Shown here piece by piece: positions 24,085 through 37,522 of a DNA stretch of 64,000 nucleotides. The notes beneath the pieces are model-generated. The model did no database searches and was not told the origin of the DNA. It saw nothing but the letters and a program-made list of their open reading frames with translations. The DNA is from Allorhodoferax sp032337135 (lineage in GTDB: Bacteria > Pseudomonadota > Gammaproteobacteria > Burkholderiales > Burkholderiaceae_C): the NCBI RefSeq assembly GCF_032337135.1, contig NZ_JAVXZZ010000001.1, positions 310,001-374,000 of the forward strand. The letters are read 5' to 3'. Made by a program: the position numbers and the translations under genes. Positions within the stretch are counted from its first letter, which is position 1; each line of letters starts with the position of its first letter.

Positions 24085-24396
24085 TTAAGCAGAAATCGCA
24101 CCGATTTGCAGTTCGGTGAACTGCTGACGGTGACCTTGGTGCTTCGCGTAGTGCTTACGACGGCGCAGCTTGAAGATGCGCACTTTGTCGTGCTTGCCGT
24201 GCGAAACGACAGTGGCTTTAACAGTAGCACCGGACACCAAGGGCGTGCCCACCTTGAGCTCAGCGCCGTTACCCACAGCGAGAACCTGGTCGATCACGAT
24301 TTCCTGGCCTACGTCCGCAGCAATCTGTTCTACTTTGATTTTTTCGCCAGCAGCAACGCGATATTGCTTGCCACCGGTTTTTATGACCGCGTACAT
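24085..24396 (-). CDS. rplU: 50S ribosomal protein L21
   Basis: 103 aa, standard length. Begins MYAVIKTGGKQYRVAAGEKIKVE and carries the KVRIFKLRRRKHYAKHQGHR basic segment typical of L21, a 23S rRNA-binding protein. The ATG at 24396 has AGAGG five bases upstream. First gene of the rplU-rpmA operon, with a recognisable sigma-70 promoter about 55 bp upstream. Confidence 0.98.
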   Translation of the reverse strand: MYAVIKTGGKQYRVAAGEKIKVEQIAADVGQEIVIDQVLAVGNGAELKVGTPLVSGATVKATVVSHGKHDKVRIFKLRRRKHYAKHQGHRQQFTELQIGAISA

Positions 24397-24450
24397 GTGA
24401 ACCTCTTAAAACGAAGAATCCGCACGAAGGTATTTCGCGCAGAGCCCGAG

Positions 24451-24479
24451 ATTCTACCATGCAGGCTTTGCCATGGCAA
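24451..24479 (-). promoter_or_regulatory. Sigma-70 promoter of rplU-rpmA
   Basis: Minus strand: TTGCCA (24479-24474), a 17-bp spacer and TAGAAT (24456-24451), with TG one base before the -10 (extended -10). The predicted transcript start near 24444 gives a leader of about 48 nt before rplU. Confidence 0.7.
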
Positions 24480-24520
24480 GTTGCTTCACCCAGAGCCAGG
24501 GCGTGGACACAAAGGCTTTC

Positions 24521-24526
24521 TATAAT
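24521..24526 (+). promoter_or_regulatory. Candidate -10 element of ispB
   Basis: Perfect TATAAT 32 bp before the likely TTG start of ispB, divergent from the rplU promoter. No good -35 hexamer at 16-18 bp spacing, so activity is uncertain. Confidence 0.45.
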
Positions 24527-24557
24527 TAGGCCCAAACATCTAACCGGATTCCACGCC

Positions 24558-25550
24558 TTGCAATCCCCCGCCACCGCCACCGCCACCGCCGCCGCCGGAC
24601 TCTCCCTGATCGCGCCCGACATGCTCGAAGTCGACCGCGTGATCTCCCAGCGCCTGTCGTCCGATGTTCCCCTGGTGGGCAGCGTATCGCAGTACATCAT
24701 TGCCGCGGGTGGCAAGCGCCTGCGCCCCGCGCTGCTGCTGCTGTGCTGCGGCGCTCTGGGCTATACCGGCACTCAGCGGTTCAATCTGGCCGCAGTCGTC
24801 GAGTTCATCCACACCGCAACCCTGCTGCACGACGATGTGGTGGACGAGTCCATGCTGCGGCGCGGCAATTCCACCGCCAATGCCAAGTTCGGAAACCCCG
24901 CCAGCGTGCTGGTCGGTGACTTCCTGTACTCCAGGGCCTTCCAGATGATGGTGGAAGCGCAGAGCATGCGCATCATGGAGGTTCTGGCCGACGCCACCAA
25001 CGTTATCGCCGAAGGCGAGGTCATGCAGCTGATGAACATGCACAACGCCGAACTCACGGAGTCGGGCTACCTGCAAGTCATCCGATCCAAAACCGCCAAG
25101 CTGTTCGAAGCCAGTGCGCGCGTCGGAGCCCTGCTGTCGGGCGCCACGCCAGCCCAAGAGCAGGCCTGCGCCGACTACGGCCAGGCCTTGGGAACTGCCT
25201 TCCAGGTGATCGACGATGTCCTGGACTATGCAGGCGATGCCGCGGTGATGGGGAAGAACCTGGGGGACGACCTGCGTGAAGGCAAGACCACGCTACCCTT
25301 GATCGCCGCCATGAAACGGGCTGACCCACAGGATGCGGCTTTGATCCGTCATGCGATCGAACACGGTGAGCTGGACCAATTGGAGAATGTCGTACGCATC
25401 GTTCGCGGCACCGGGGCACTGGACGTCGCGCGCGATGCAGCGCGCAAGGAAGCCGAACGGGCCGCACAGGCTGCGGAGCAACTTCCCGCAAATTCCTACC
25501 AAGAGTGTTTGCTACAATTGACAGCAAAATCATTGCAACGCGACCACTGA
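24558..25550 (+). CDS. ispB: Octaprenyl diphosphate synthase (polyprenyl synthetase)
   Basis: 330 aa trans-prenyl diphosphate synthase supplying the quinone side chain. The first Asp-rich motif is in LHDDVVDES, the second in IDDVLDYAGD; GGKRLRPALLLL and the KTTLPLI segment also fit. The start is inferred: TTG 24558 places about 13 residues before the conserved SLIAPDM, similar to E. coli IspB, and lies after the TATAAT. The first downstream ATG (24618) would cut into conserved sequence, and an upstream ATG at 24459 precedes the promoter. Confidence 0.92.
   Translation: MQSPATATATAAAGLSLIAPDMLEVDRVISQRLSSDVPLVGSVSQYIIAAGGKRLRPALLLLCCGALGYTGTQRFNLAAVVEFIHTATLLHDDVVDESMLRRGNSTANAKFGNPASVLVGDFLYSRAFQMMVEAQSMRIMEVLADATNVIAEGEVMQLMNMHNAELTESGYLQVIRSKTAKLFEASARVGALLSGATPAQEQACADYGQALGTAFQVIDDVLDYAGDAAVMGKNLGDDLREGKTTLPLIAAMKRADPQDAALIRHAIEHGELDQLENVVRIVRGTGALDVARDAARKEAERAAQAAEQLPANSYQECLLQLTAKSLQRDH
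25510..25518 (+). promoter_or_regulatory. Candidate extended -10 promoter of tRNA-Pro
   Basis: TGCTACAAT at the 3' end of ispB fits an extended -10 (TGnTACAAT), about 60 bp before the tRNA. No clear -35. Confidence 0.3.
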
Positions 25551-25579
25551 GACAGTCGGCGCCGACGCAAATAGCACCG

Positions 25580-25656
25580 CGGGGTGTAGCTTAGCCTGGT
25601 AGAGCGCTACGTTCGGGACGTAGAGGCCGGAGGTTCGAATCCTCTCACCCCGACCA
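25580..25656 (+). tRNA. tRNA-Pro (anticodon CGG)
   Basis: 77-nt cloverleaf with encoded CCA. Acceptor CGGGGTG pairs with CACCCCG, the D arm contains AGCCTGGTAGAGC, the anticodon stem CTACG/CGTAG encloses loop TTCGGGA, and the T arm has GGTTCGAATCC. Anticodon CGG reads CCG codons. Confidence 0.97.
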
Positions 25657-25700
25657 CTTTCTGCCCCCCCGCGCCTTCCCTCGCTTTGTATCAATGTGTA

Positions 25701-25745
25701 TGCTTTACCCTAAAGCAGCTATACACTCGGGCTAAGCCTGTAGGC
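25701..25745 (+). repeat. Degenerate short interspersed repeat upstream of pilB (tentative)
   Basis: TGCTTTA-CCC-TAAAGCA hairpin followed by GCTATACACTCGGGCTAAGCC, similar in layout to the repeat family but diverged. Confidence 0.3.
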
Positions 25746-25806
25746 ACCAGCCATTTTTTGGTGGATGATTGCCCACAACTAGCAGGGAAAACAGGCAGAC
25801 AAACAC

Positions 25807-27540
<1,734 letters not shown>

Positions 27541-27555
27541 TAACAAGAGGGCTTC

Positions 27556-28773
27556 ATGGCGACACAGAAAAGCGCAACGGCCGCTGAGGTGGTCTACGAG
27601 TGGGAAGGCAAGGACCGCAACGGCAAGCAGGTGCGCGGCGAAACGCGCGCAGCCGGTGAGAACCAGGTCAAGGCCTACTTGCGGCGGCAGGGCGTGACAC
27701 CGACGAAGATCAAGAAACGCCGCATGGGCTCCGGCAAGTCCATCAAGCCCAAAGACCTAGCCATCTTTACCCGCCAATTGGCAACCATGATGAAAGCGGG
27801 GGTTCCTCTACTGCAGGCCTTCGACATCGTGGGCCGCGGCAATCCCAACCCCAGCGTCACCAAACTGCTCAACGACATCCGCATGGACGTCGAAACAGGG
27901 ACCGCACTCAGTGTGGCGTTTCGCAAATATCCCATCTATTTCGATAACCTGTACTGCAACCTTGTCGAAGCTGGAGAGTCCGCCGGTATCCTGGACCAGT
28001 TGCTGGATCGGCTGGCCGTCTACATGGAAAAGACCGAGGCGATCAAGTCCAAGATCAAATCGGCGCTCATGTACCCGATCTCCGTATTGATCGTGGCCTT
28101 CGTTGTGGTATCAGTGATCATGATTTTCGTGATCCCGTCCTTTAAGCAGGTGTTCACTTCCTTTGGTGGGGAATTACCGGCACCGACCCTGTTCGTGATT
28201 GCCATGAGCGAGTTCTTCATTCAGTACTGGTACTTGATTTTTGGCGGCATCGGCGGCGGTGTGTACTACTTCCTGCAGGCATGGAAACGCAGCCCCAAGG
28301 TACAGGCCTTCATGGACCGCGCCTTGCTCAAGATGCCTATCTTTGGTGTCCTGGTCGACAAGTCCTGCGTAGCGCGCTGGACACGTACCTTGTCCACCAT
28401 GTTTGCCGCTGGTGTGCCGCTAGTCGAAGCCTTGGACTCCGTCGGTGGTGCAGCCGGCAACATCGTGTATTCCGATGCCACGCAGAAGATCCAGCAAGAG
28501 GTTTCCACCGGAACATCGCTGACGGCGGCCATGTCCAACGCCAACCTCTTTCCGTCCATGGTGCTACAGATGTGCGCCATTGGCGAGGAGTCCGGTTCGA
28601 TTGATCACATGCTCGGCAAGGCTGCCGACTTCTTCGAAGCGGAAGTCGATGACATGGTCGCAGGTATTTCCAGCCTGATGGAACCCATCATCATCGTGGT
28701 GCTCGGCACCGTCATCGGCGGCATTGTGGTCTCGATGTACCTGCCCATCTTCAAGCTGGGTCAGGTGGTTTGA
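27556..28773 (+). CDS. pilC: Type IV pilus inner-membrane platform protein PilC
   Basis: 405 aa. Two GspF/T2SSF domains (about 70-195 and 275-398) with FTRQLATMMKAGVPLLQAF and WTRTLSTMFAAGVPLVEAL, each followed by long hydrophobic helices. The N-terminus has YEWEGKDRNGKQVRGE typical of PilC. It links the PilB motor to the pilin pool. Fifteen bases after pilB. Confidence 0.97.
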   Translation: MATQKSATAAEVVYEWEGKDRNGKQVRGETRAAGENQVKAYLRRQGVTPTKIKKRRMGSGKSIKPKDLAIFTRQLATMMKAGVPLLQAFDIVGRGNPNPSVTKLLNDIRMDVETGTALSVAFRKYPIYFDNLYCNLVEAGESAGILDQLLDRLAVYMEKTEAIKSKIKSALMYPISVLIVAFVVVSVIMIFVIPSFKQVFTSFGGELPAPTLFVIAMSEFFIQYWYLIFGGIGGGVYYFLQAWKRSPKVQAFMDRALLKMPIFGVLVDKSCVARWTRTLSTMFAAGVPLVEALDSVGGAAGNIVYSDATQKIQQEVSTGTSLTAAMSNANLFPSMVLQMCAIGEESGSIDHMLGKAADFFEAEVDDMVAGISSLMEPIIIVVLGTVIGGIVVSMYLPIFKLGQVV

Positions 28774-29630
28774 TGGATTGGAACAGCTACGCAGCCTACG
28801 GACTGTTCGTTCTGGGCCTGTTAATCGGAAGTTTCCTCAACGTCGTCATCCACCGTCTGCCTATCATGCTCGAGCGGGGGTGGCAACGCGAGTGCCGCGA
28901 GATGCTAGGCGCTGAGGTCAAAACGCCTCTGCCTGAGGAAAACCAAGACCCATTCAACCTCGTCGTACCCCGATCACGCTGCCCCCATTGCGGCCACGGC
29001 ATCACCTGGTATGAAAACATCCCTATCGTGAGCTACGTGGCGTTGCGGGGGCGCTGCTCTGCCTGCCGTGCATCCATCAGCCCACGCTATCCGCTTGTGG
29101 AGCTGGTCACCGGGGGGCTTTTCGCGTGGTGCGGCCTGCGCTTCGGAGCCTCATCCGCAGCGCTGGCCTGGTGTGGTTTCTCTGCCGCCTTGCTCACACT
29201 GGCATTGATCGACTGGGACACCACGCTGCTGCCAGACGACATCACCCTGCCCTTGGTGTGGGCCGGACTGCTTGCCGCGCAGTGGGGCCTCAGCGGCCTA
29301 TCGCTCAGCAATGCCCTGTGGGGAGCCGTTGCCGGCTACCTGTCCTTATGGTCGGTGTACTGGCTCTTCAAGTTGGCTACCGGAAAAGAGGGCATGGGCT
29401 ATGGCGATTTCAAGCTGTTCGCCGCGCTGGGCGCATGGTTTGGCTGGGAAGCTCTGATCCCGATGATTCTCATGGCTTCGGTCATTGGCGCGCTGGTTGG
29501 CATCGCCATGAAGATCAACAGCCAGTTGCGCGAGGGCGGCTATGTTCCTTTCGGCCCGTTCCTGGCTGGGGCGGGGTTCGTCACGCTGGCATTCGGCACG
29601 GCAACGGTTCAGCGCGTGATCGGCCTTTAA
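28773..29630 (+). CDS. pilD: Prepilin peptidase / N-methyltransferase PilD
   Basis: 285 aa polytopic aspartic protease that cleaves type IV prepilin leaders and methylates the new N-terminus. The two CxxC pairs are at Cys70/73 and Cys95/98. Catalytic aspartates are Asp147 (ALIDWDTTLLPDD) and Asp212 (GMGYGDFK). About eight hydrophobic segments. The ATG at 28773 overlaps the pilC stop by one base (TGATG); a TTG three bases earlier is an alternative. Confidence 0.96.
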   Translation: MDWNSYAAYGLFVLGLLIGSFLNVVIHRLPIMLERGWQRECREMLGAEVKTPLPEENQDPFNLVVPRSRCPHCGHGITWYENIPIVSYVALRGRCSACRASISPRYPLVELVTGGLFAWCGLRFGASSAALAWCGFSAALLTLALIDWDTTLLPDDITLPLVWAGLLAAQWGLSGLSLSNALWGAVAGYLSLWSVYWLFKLATGKEGMGYGDFKLFAALGAWFGWEALIPMILMASVIGALVGIAMKINSQLREGGYVPFGPFLAGAGFVTLAFGTATVQRVIGL

Positions 29631-29642
29631 TCCCCTCACCAC

Positions 29643-30269
29643 GTGATTCATCTCGGCGTCACTGGCGGCATTGGCAGCGGCAAGTCAACCGTGGCCGCCT
29701 TGCTGGCACGTCTATGCACAGGGGTCGTGCTTGACGCCGACCACATGGCCCGAGCTGTCACCTTATCTGGCGGGTCGGCCATTCCTGCGTTGCGAGCACG
29801 CTTTGGCGAGGCCATCGTCGGCGCGGATGGCGCCATGGACCGCGGCATCGCACGCCAGCGAGCCTTTGACGACCTGGCTTTTCGGGCCGAACTCGAAGCC
29901 ATCATCCATCCGCTGGTTCAGCAGGAAATTGCCAACGCACAGGACGCAGCCCTGCGGCGTGGCTCCCGAGTATTCCTGTACGACATTCCCTTGCTGATCG
30001 AATCCAAGCACTGGCGTGCTCGTCTGGACCGTGTTCTTGTCGTGGATTGCTCCGCCGAAACGCAGATGGCCCGCGTGATCCAGCGCAGCGCATTGCCGCC
30101 GGCGCGAGTGAAGTCAATCATGCAGGCACAGGCTTCGCGTCAGCAGCGACTGGCGGGCGCTGACCTCGTACTCTTCAATGATGGCATCGGCCTGGCTGAT
30201 TTGGAAAAACAGTGCCAACAAGTCTGTACCATACTTGGTTTGCACACATTAGCGAAAGATTCAGCGTGA
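29643..30269 (+). CDS. coaE: Dephospho-CoA kinase
   Basis: 208 aa P-loop kinase for the last step of coenzyme A synthesis. Walker A GGIGSGKST near residues 8-16, LDADHMAR, HPLVQQEI and YDIPLLIES are all family motifs. The start is GTG 29643, 12 bp after pilD. Its last codon overlaps the zapD start (GTGA). The pilD-coaE-zapD order is common in beta- and gammaproteobacteria. Confidence 0.96.
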   Translation: MIHLGVTGGIGSGKSTVAALLARLCTGVVLDADHMARAVTLSGGSAIPALRARFGEAIVGADGAMDRGIARQRAFDDLAFRAELEAIIHPLVQQEIANAQDAALRRGSRVFLYDIPLLIESKHWRARLDRVLVVDCSAETQMARVIQRSALPPARVKSIMQAQASRQQRLAGADLVLFNDGIGLADLEKQCQQVCTILGLHTLAKDSA

Positions 30270-31021
30270 TTCTTTACGAGTACCCCTTCAACGAGCGCAT
30301 TCGCACCTTCTTGCGGTTGGAGCACCTGTTCCTGAATCTCGGCACATTGATGGCGCGCACGGATGCGCTGGACCATCACTATGCACTGACCACCATGTTC
30401 GAAGTCATGGACGTGGGAGCACGCGCTGATCTCAAGGCCGACGTACTTAAGGACCTGGATCGCCAAAAGCAGGTGCTCAATGGCTATCGCGGGAACCCTG
30501 CCATCGCAGAAAGCATGCTGGACCACGTGATCGGGCAACTCGAGCGCTGCTTCACTAACCTCAATAGCCAGCCGGGCAAAGCCGGCCAGTCGCTGACCGA
30601 GAACGATTGGCTCATGGGCATCCGTAGCCGTGTAGGTATTCCCGGGGGTACCTGCGAATTTGACTTGCCGGCCTATTACGCTTGGCAGTACAAGCCCGCT
30701 GCGTCACGCCAGCAAGACCTGCAAGCTTGGGCTGCCACGCTGGCGCCGCTGGCTGAAGCGATTCAGTTGCTTCTCAAGCTACTGCGTGACTCTGGATCAC
30801 CGCAAAAGGTGGCCGCCAATGGTGGGCAATACCAGCAGAACCTGCCGGCGGGGCGAACCTTCCAGCTGCTGCGCTTGGTCATCGACCCCGAGCTGGGCCT
30901 GATCCCAGAGATCAGCGGCAATCGCCTGATGGTCTCGATCCGATTGATGCAGCAGGGTGAGGACAATCGCAACCACAGCACCCAGTCGGATGCCGCTTTC
31001 GAACTCACGCTGTGCGCGTGA
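30266..31021 (+). CDS. zapD: Cell division protein ZapD
   Basis: 251 aa, the usual length. Z-ring cross-linking factor binding the FtsZ tail. It begins with a GTG that overlaps the coaE stop, giving the conserved start ILYEYPFNERIRTFLRLEHLF. FDLPAYYAW and the C-terminal NRLMVSIRLMQ are also typical. A yacG gene, which often follows zapD, is absent here. Confidence 0.94.
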   Translation: MILYEYPFNERIRTFLRLEHLFLNLGTLMARTDALDHHYALTTMFEVMDVGARADLKADVLKDLDRQKQVLNGYRGNPAIAESMLDHVIGQLERCFTNLNSQPGKAGQSLTENDWLMGIRSRVGIPGGTCEFDLPAYYAWQYKPAASRQQDLQAWAATLAPLAEAIQLLLKLLRDSGSPQKVAANGGQYQQNLPAGRTFQLLRLVIDPELGLIPEISGNRLMVSIRLMQQGEDNRNHSTQSDAAFELTLCA

Positions 31022-31064
31022 TGCTGATGCCCATAAGACTCGTCAGCCCAGAAATGCGGAAAAA

Positions 31065-31118
31065 TCTGCCGTAATCCTTACCAATACTACGCACTTAGCT
31101 ATAACACTTATAGCAACC
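31065..31118 (-). repeat. Degenerate short interspersed repeat between zapD and the Nudix gene (tentative)
   Basis: On the minus strand TTGCTATAAGTGTTATAGC, a perfect stem GCTATAA-CAC-TTATAGC at 31098-31114, then TAAGTGCGTAG resembles the first half of the repeat family. It may act as a bidirectional stop between convergent genes. Confidence 0.4.
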
Positions 31119-31135
31119 GATTGCGCGGTGTACGA

Positions 31136-31591
31136 TCAGTCCCGGGCCAGCCAGTCCAGCACTGGGATCGTCCCGGGCAAGATGGGGTGGACCTGAACGG
31201 GTAAGGACTGCCACGCGCAGTCTTGCCCTTCAAGCATGCGCAGCTCACCGTCCCAGCGCAGTACCCGGCAGAAGTGCAAGCGCACCAGCGCATGGGGGTA
31301 GTCCACCAGAAGCGTCTTCCACGGAAGCGCTTCCCTCACCTGGATGCCGATTTCCTCAGCCAACTCACGCGACAGGGCACTGACGACGTCCTCTCCGGCT
31401 TCCAGCTTGCCACCCGGAAATTCCCAATAGCCAGCGTACGCCTTGCCCGGCGGACGGGTGCATAGCAAGAAGCGTCCATCGGACTGCAGCAGCATTCCAA
31501 CAGCCACATCAATGGGCGCACGCGCGTTGTCTGGCCGCACGATGTCGGCATCCACCACCAACAAAGACGACTCAGGCGCGCTGTTGCCCAT
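31136..31591 (-). CDS. Nudix hydrolase (MutT/8-oxo-dGTP diphosphatase-like)
   Basis: 151 aa. The Nudix box runs from GGKLEAGED to RELAEEIGI, preceded by GYWEFPGGK as in MutT-type pool-sanitising enzymes. ATG 31591 is chosen because GCAGGT lies six bases upstream; ATG 31603 is an alternative. It overlaps the end of the DUF815 gene by 20 bp, so the two are coupled. Resemblance to the MutT/ThiE fusion N-terminus is noted, but no ThiE domain follows. Confidence 0.87.
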   Translation of the reverse strand: MGNSAPESSLLVVDADIVRPDNARAPIDVAVGMLLQSDGRFLLCTRPPGKAYAGYWEFPGGKLEAGEDVVSALSRELAEEIGIQVREALPWKTLLVDYPHALVRLHFCRVLRWDGELRMLEGQDCAWQSLPVQVHPILPGTIPVLDWLARD

Positions 31592-32456
31592 GGCGACCTG
31601 CATAGTCTCGCGCAAACTGGTAGGCCACCCGACCACTGCGCGAGCCGCGCTCCAGAGCCCACACCAAAGCATCGGCGTGGGCCTGGGTCGATGCTTCAGG
31701 GCTCACCCCATAGCCGACCAGCCACTGGTCCACAATGCGCAGGTATTCCTCTTGGCTGAAGGGGTAGAAGCTCACCCACAGACCAAAGCGCTCGGAGAGC
31801 GAAATCTTTTCCTCCACCACTTCCCCAGGGTGGATTTCTCCATCCGCGGTGTGCTTGTAGCTCAGGTTCTCCGACTGGTATTCCGGCAGCAGGTGGCGCC
31901 GGTTGCTCGTAGCCACCACCAGCACGTTCGGGGTGGCGGCTGCCACCGAGCCATCGAGTATGGACTTCAGCGCCTTGTACCCGGCCTCGCCCTCTTCAAA
32001 GCTCAGGTCATCGCAGAACACCAGGAACTTTTCGGGCCGCTGAGCCACCAGTTCGACAATGTCGGGCAAATCCAGCAGATCGGCCTTGTCGACTTCGATA
32101 AGCCGCAGTCCCTGCGCAGCAAAGGCATGCAAGCAGGCCCGAACCAAGGAAGACTTACCGGTGCCGCGCGCCCCGGTCAACAACACGTTGTTTGCTGGCA
32201 ACCCCTGCACGAACTGGGCCGTATTGCGAAAGATCTTCTCTTTCTGGGCATCGATTTCCCGCAGCTGGTCGGCATCGATGCGCCCCACATGCCGTACCGG
32301 CATCAACGCGGCATGGCCGCTGCGGCGGCGGTGGTAGCGAAAGGCGATGGACTGGCTCCAATCCGGCTCAGCAATGCCATGCGGCATCGCGGCTTCCATG
32401 CGGTCCATGAACTGCAGGGCGCGGTGGATAAAACGCAGCCAATCGGTTTCCATCAT
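31572..32456 (-). CDS. DUF815 family P-loop ATPase
   Basis: 294 aa AAA-like ATP-binding protein. Walker A LTGARGTGKSSLVRA (about residues 92-106), Walker B FLVFCDDLSFEEGE, sensor-like VVATSNRRHLLPE, then SERFGLWVSFYPFSQEEYL are hallmarks of the DUF815 family. Biochemical role is not established. Lies between argJ and the Nudix gene, as is frequent in betaproteobacteria. ATG 32456 and ATG 32453 are both possible. Confidence 0.88.
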   Translation of the reverse strand: MMETDWLRFIHRALQFMDRMEAAMPHGIAEPDWSQSIAFRYHRRRSGHAALMPVRHVGRIDADQLREIDAQKEKIFRNTAQFVQGLPANNVLLTGARGTGKSSLVRACLHAFAAQGLRLIEVDKADLLDLPDIVELVAQRPEKFLVFCDDLSFEEGEAGYKALKSILDGSVAAATPNVLVVATSNRRHLLPEYQSENLSYKHTADGEIHPGEVVEEKISLSERFGLWVSFYPFSQEEYLRIVDQWLVGYGVSPEASTQAHADALVWALERGSRSGRVAYQFARDYAGRHGQQRA

Positions 32457-32477
32457 GCAGCCAGTGTCAAGCCTCGT

Positions 32478-33707
32478 TCAGGAGCGGTAATCTGCGTTGA
32501 TGGTGACGTAGTCGTGGCTCAGGTCGCAGGTCCACACCGTGTCCACGGCCTGGCCGCGACCAAGCCCCACGCGGATGGTGATTTCGCTCTGCTTCATCAC
32601 GCGTTGACCGTCTTCCTCACGGTATTGGGGGTTGCGTCCACCGGCCGTGACCACATGCACATCATCCAGGTGCAATTCGATCTGTGTCTGGTCCAGGTCG
32701 GCAATGCCGGCATAGCCGACCGCGGCCAAGATGCGCCCCAGGTTCGGGTCACTGGCGAAAAACGCCGTCTTCACCAAGGGGGAATGGGCAATCGCATAGG
32801 CCACCTGGCGGCACTCTTCAGTGTTGCGCCCACCTTCGACGCGGATGGTGATGAACTTGGTTGCGCCTTCGCCGTCACGGACGATGGCATGCGCGAGCTC
32901 TTGTGCCACCTCCACCAAGGCCTGGCGCAGGACAACGGCCTCCGCGCTGGTTTCCGAATCGACTACCGGGTTTCCAGCCTGGTTCGTTGCCACCAGCACG
33001 AAGGAATCGTTGGTTGACGTATCTCCGTCGATGGTGATGCGATTGAAGGACTGGTCGGCCAGCGAGCGCACCAGTGCATTCAGCACCGCGGGAGCAATAC
33101 AGGCGTTGGTCGCCACAAAGCCCAGCATGGTGGCCATGTTCGGGCGAATCATGCCCGCGCCCTTGCTGATGCCAGTGACCACGACTTCGCGATCACCGAG
33201 ACGCACGGTCCGCGATGCTGCCTTGGGTTGGGTGTCGGTGGTCATGATCGCCTGGGCGGCGTCGAACCATCGGTCTGGATGAGCGCCATCGATGGCGTCG
33301 CCCAGACGATCGATGATCTTCTGCACCGGCAACTGTTCCATGATGACGCCGGTCGAGAACGGAAGCACCTGCTCAGACGCTACGCCCAATCGTGCGGAGA
33401 GCGCCTCACAGGTACGCTTGGCATTGGCCATGCCTTCTGCCCCTGTACCGGCATTGGCGTTGCCCGTGTTGACGACGATGGCACGAATACCCTTGCCTGC
33501 AGCCAGGTGATCACGGCACACCTGCACCGGGGCGGCACAGAACCGGTTCTGGGTGAAGACACCCGCCACGTGGGCGCCCTCGTCCAGCAGTATCACGCAC
33601 AGGTCCGTGCGCCCCACTTTGCGTACCCCCGCTTGCGCGGTGCCAATGCGTACCCCAGGCACAGCGGCCAAGGCACTACTCACAGGAATCGGAAGATTGA
33701 CGGGCAT
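32478..33707 (-). CDS. argJ: Glutamate N-acetyltransferase / amino-acid acetyltransferase ArgJ
   Basis: 409 aa. Recycles the acetyl group from N-acetylornithine to glutamate in arginine synthesis. The autoprocessing site is in NMATMLGF, with the Thr becoming the N-terminal nucleophile of the beta chain. KGAGMI, GDTSTNDS and the C-terminal DYVTINADYRS are typical. Whether it is mono- or bifunctional cannot be told from sequence. It follows secA by 15 bp. Confidence 0.96.
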   Translation of the reverse strand: MPVNLPIPVSSALAAVPGVRIGTAQAGVRKVGRTDLCVILLDEGAHVAGVFTQNRFCAAPVQVCRDHLAAGKGIRAIVVNTGNANAGTGAEGMANAKRTCEALSARLGVASEQVLPFSTGVIMEQLPVQKIIDRLGDAIDGAHPDRWFDAAQAIMTTDTQPKAASRTVRLGDREVVVTGISKGAGMIRPNMATMLGFVATNACIAPAVLNALVRSLADQSFNRITIDGDTSTNDSFVLVATNQAGNPVVDSETSAEAVVLRQALVEVAQELAHAIVRDGEGATKFITIRVEGGRNTEECRQVAYAIAHSPLVKTAFFASDPNLGRILAAVGYAGIADLDQTQIELHLDDVHVVTAGGRNPQYREEDGQRVMKQSEITIRVGLGRGQAVDTVWTCDLSHDYVTINADYRS

Positions 33708-33722
33708 AGGAATTCCAAAGGT

Positions 33723-36464
<2,742 letters not shown>

Positions 36465-36571
36465 GAATCAGAGGTATTCGCAGGCAGTCCGGAGCAACCG
36501 CCTGGCTAACAGTCCCGCGACTGGGTAGATGGGAACGCCCCTGCCGCCTTCAAGGCCGCAGGGATAACCGT

Positions 36572-37495
36572 TCATTTTACTGCGGCAATTCGGCTACCCG
36601 CGTTGAGAAAGCGTTGAGGATCCTGCGGTACCCCATTGACGAGCACCTCAAAATGCAGGTGGGGTCCGGTGGAACGCCCGCTGGTACCAACGTCAGCGAT
36701 GTGCTGACCGCGCTTGACCAGATCACCCTTCTTCACATAGACCTTGGAAGCGTGGGCATAACGGCTGATCAGGGCATTGCCATGGTCAATTTCCACCATG
36801 TTCCCGTATTGTGGATGAAACTCCTGCGTCACGACTCCCCCCCCCGCGGCGGCCACGATCGGCGTTCCGACTGCAGCCGAAAAGTCCAGACCTGTGTGCA
36901 GTGCCGATTGGGCCGTGATGGGATCGATGCGCCAGCCAAAGAGCGACCCGAGGTTGGCCTGCGCGACCGGTTGCTGGGTAGGAATCATCATCTTCTTGAC
37001 CTTCTGCTCCACCAACCGCGACTCGACTGCAGTCAACCAATCCACTTCGGCATTAGTGCTCCCATCCACAGCCTCTACCAGCCGCGCCAACTCTTCCAGG
37101 CTGAGGTCATGGGACAGTACCAGCGCGCCACCCGAGCCTGGTGGTGTCTGGAAATCCGGTTTGGGCATGCCCGCGAGCGAGGACACGCGCTCGCCCAGAG
37201 ACTCCAGTTGGCGCAGCTTCGCCTGCATTTCGCCGGTGCGACGCGCCAGAACTTCGATGTTTTCCTTCAGGAAGCGGTCGCGCTGGGCGAACTCATCCTT
37301 CACCACGATACGCACCAAGGTACCGATGATGGGCCAGCCCTCACGCGCGCCCTTGAGGAAGATCCAGTGGTACATGAATGCCGATGCCAGCATCAGGGCG
37401 AATGCACAGGCAATGAAGAAACCGATCAGCTTCAGTCCGCTGAGATGAAAGGCACGGGTCTTTGCGAGCCACGTGTCCGTGATAATCACCTGCAT
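36572..37495 (-). CDS. M23 family metallopeptidase (LytM/peptidoglycan endopeptidase-like)
   Basis: 307 aa. An N-terminal membrane anchor (about 18-45), a coiled-coil-prone region (about 65-105), and a LytM domain with HTGLDFSAAVGTPIVAA (zinc His and Asp) and the HLHFEV motif near residue 285. The zinc set looks complete, so it may be an active murein endopeptidase. ATG 37495 is used; codons further upstream run antisense to the divergent DciA-like gene. It stands upstream of secA, a common order in Burkholderiales. Confidence 0.9.
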   Translation of the reverse strand: MQVIITDTWLAKTRAFHLSGLKLIGFFIACAFALMLASAFMYHWIFLKGAREGWPIIGTLVRIVVKDEFAQRDRFLKENIEVLARRTGEMQAKLRQLESLGERVSSLAGMPKPDFQTPPGSGGALVLSHDLSLEELARLVEAVDGSTNAEVDWLTAVESRLVEQKVKKMMIPTQQPVAQANLGSLFGWRIDPITAQSALHTGLDFSAAVGTPIVAAAGGGVVTQEFHPQYGNMVEIDHGNALISRYAHASKVYVKKGDLVKRGQHIADVGTSGRSTGPHLHFEVLVNGVPQDPQRFLNAGSRIAAVK

Positions 37496-37522
37496 CCGCT
37501 TTCCCCACACTGTTGAAATGCC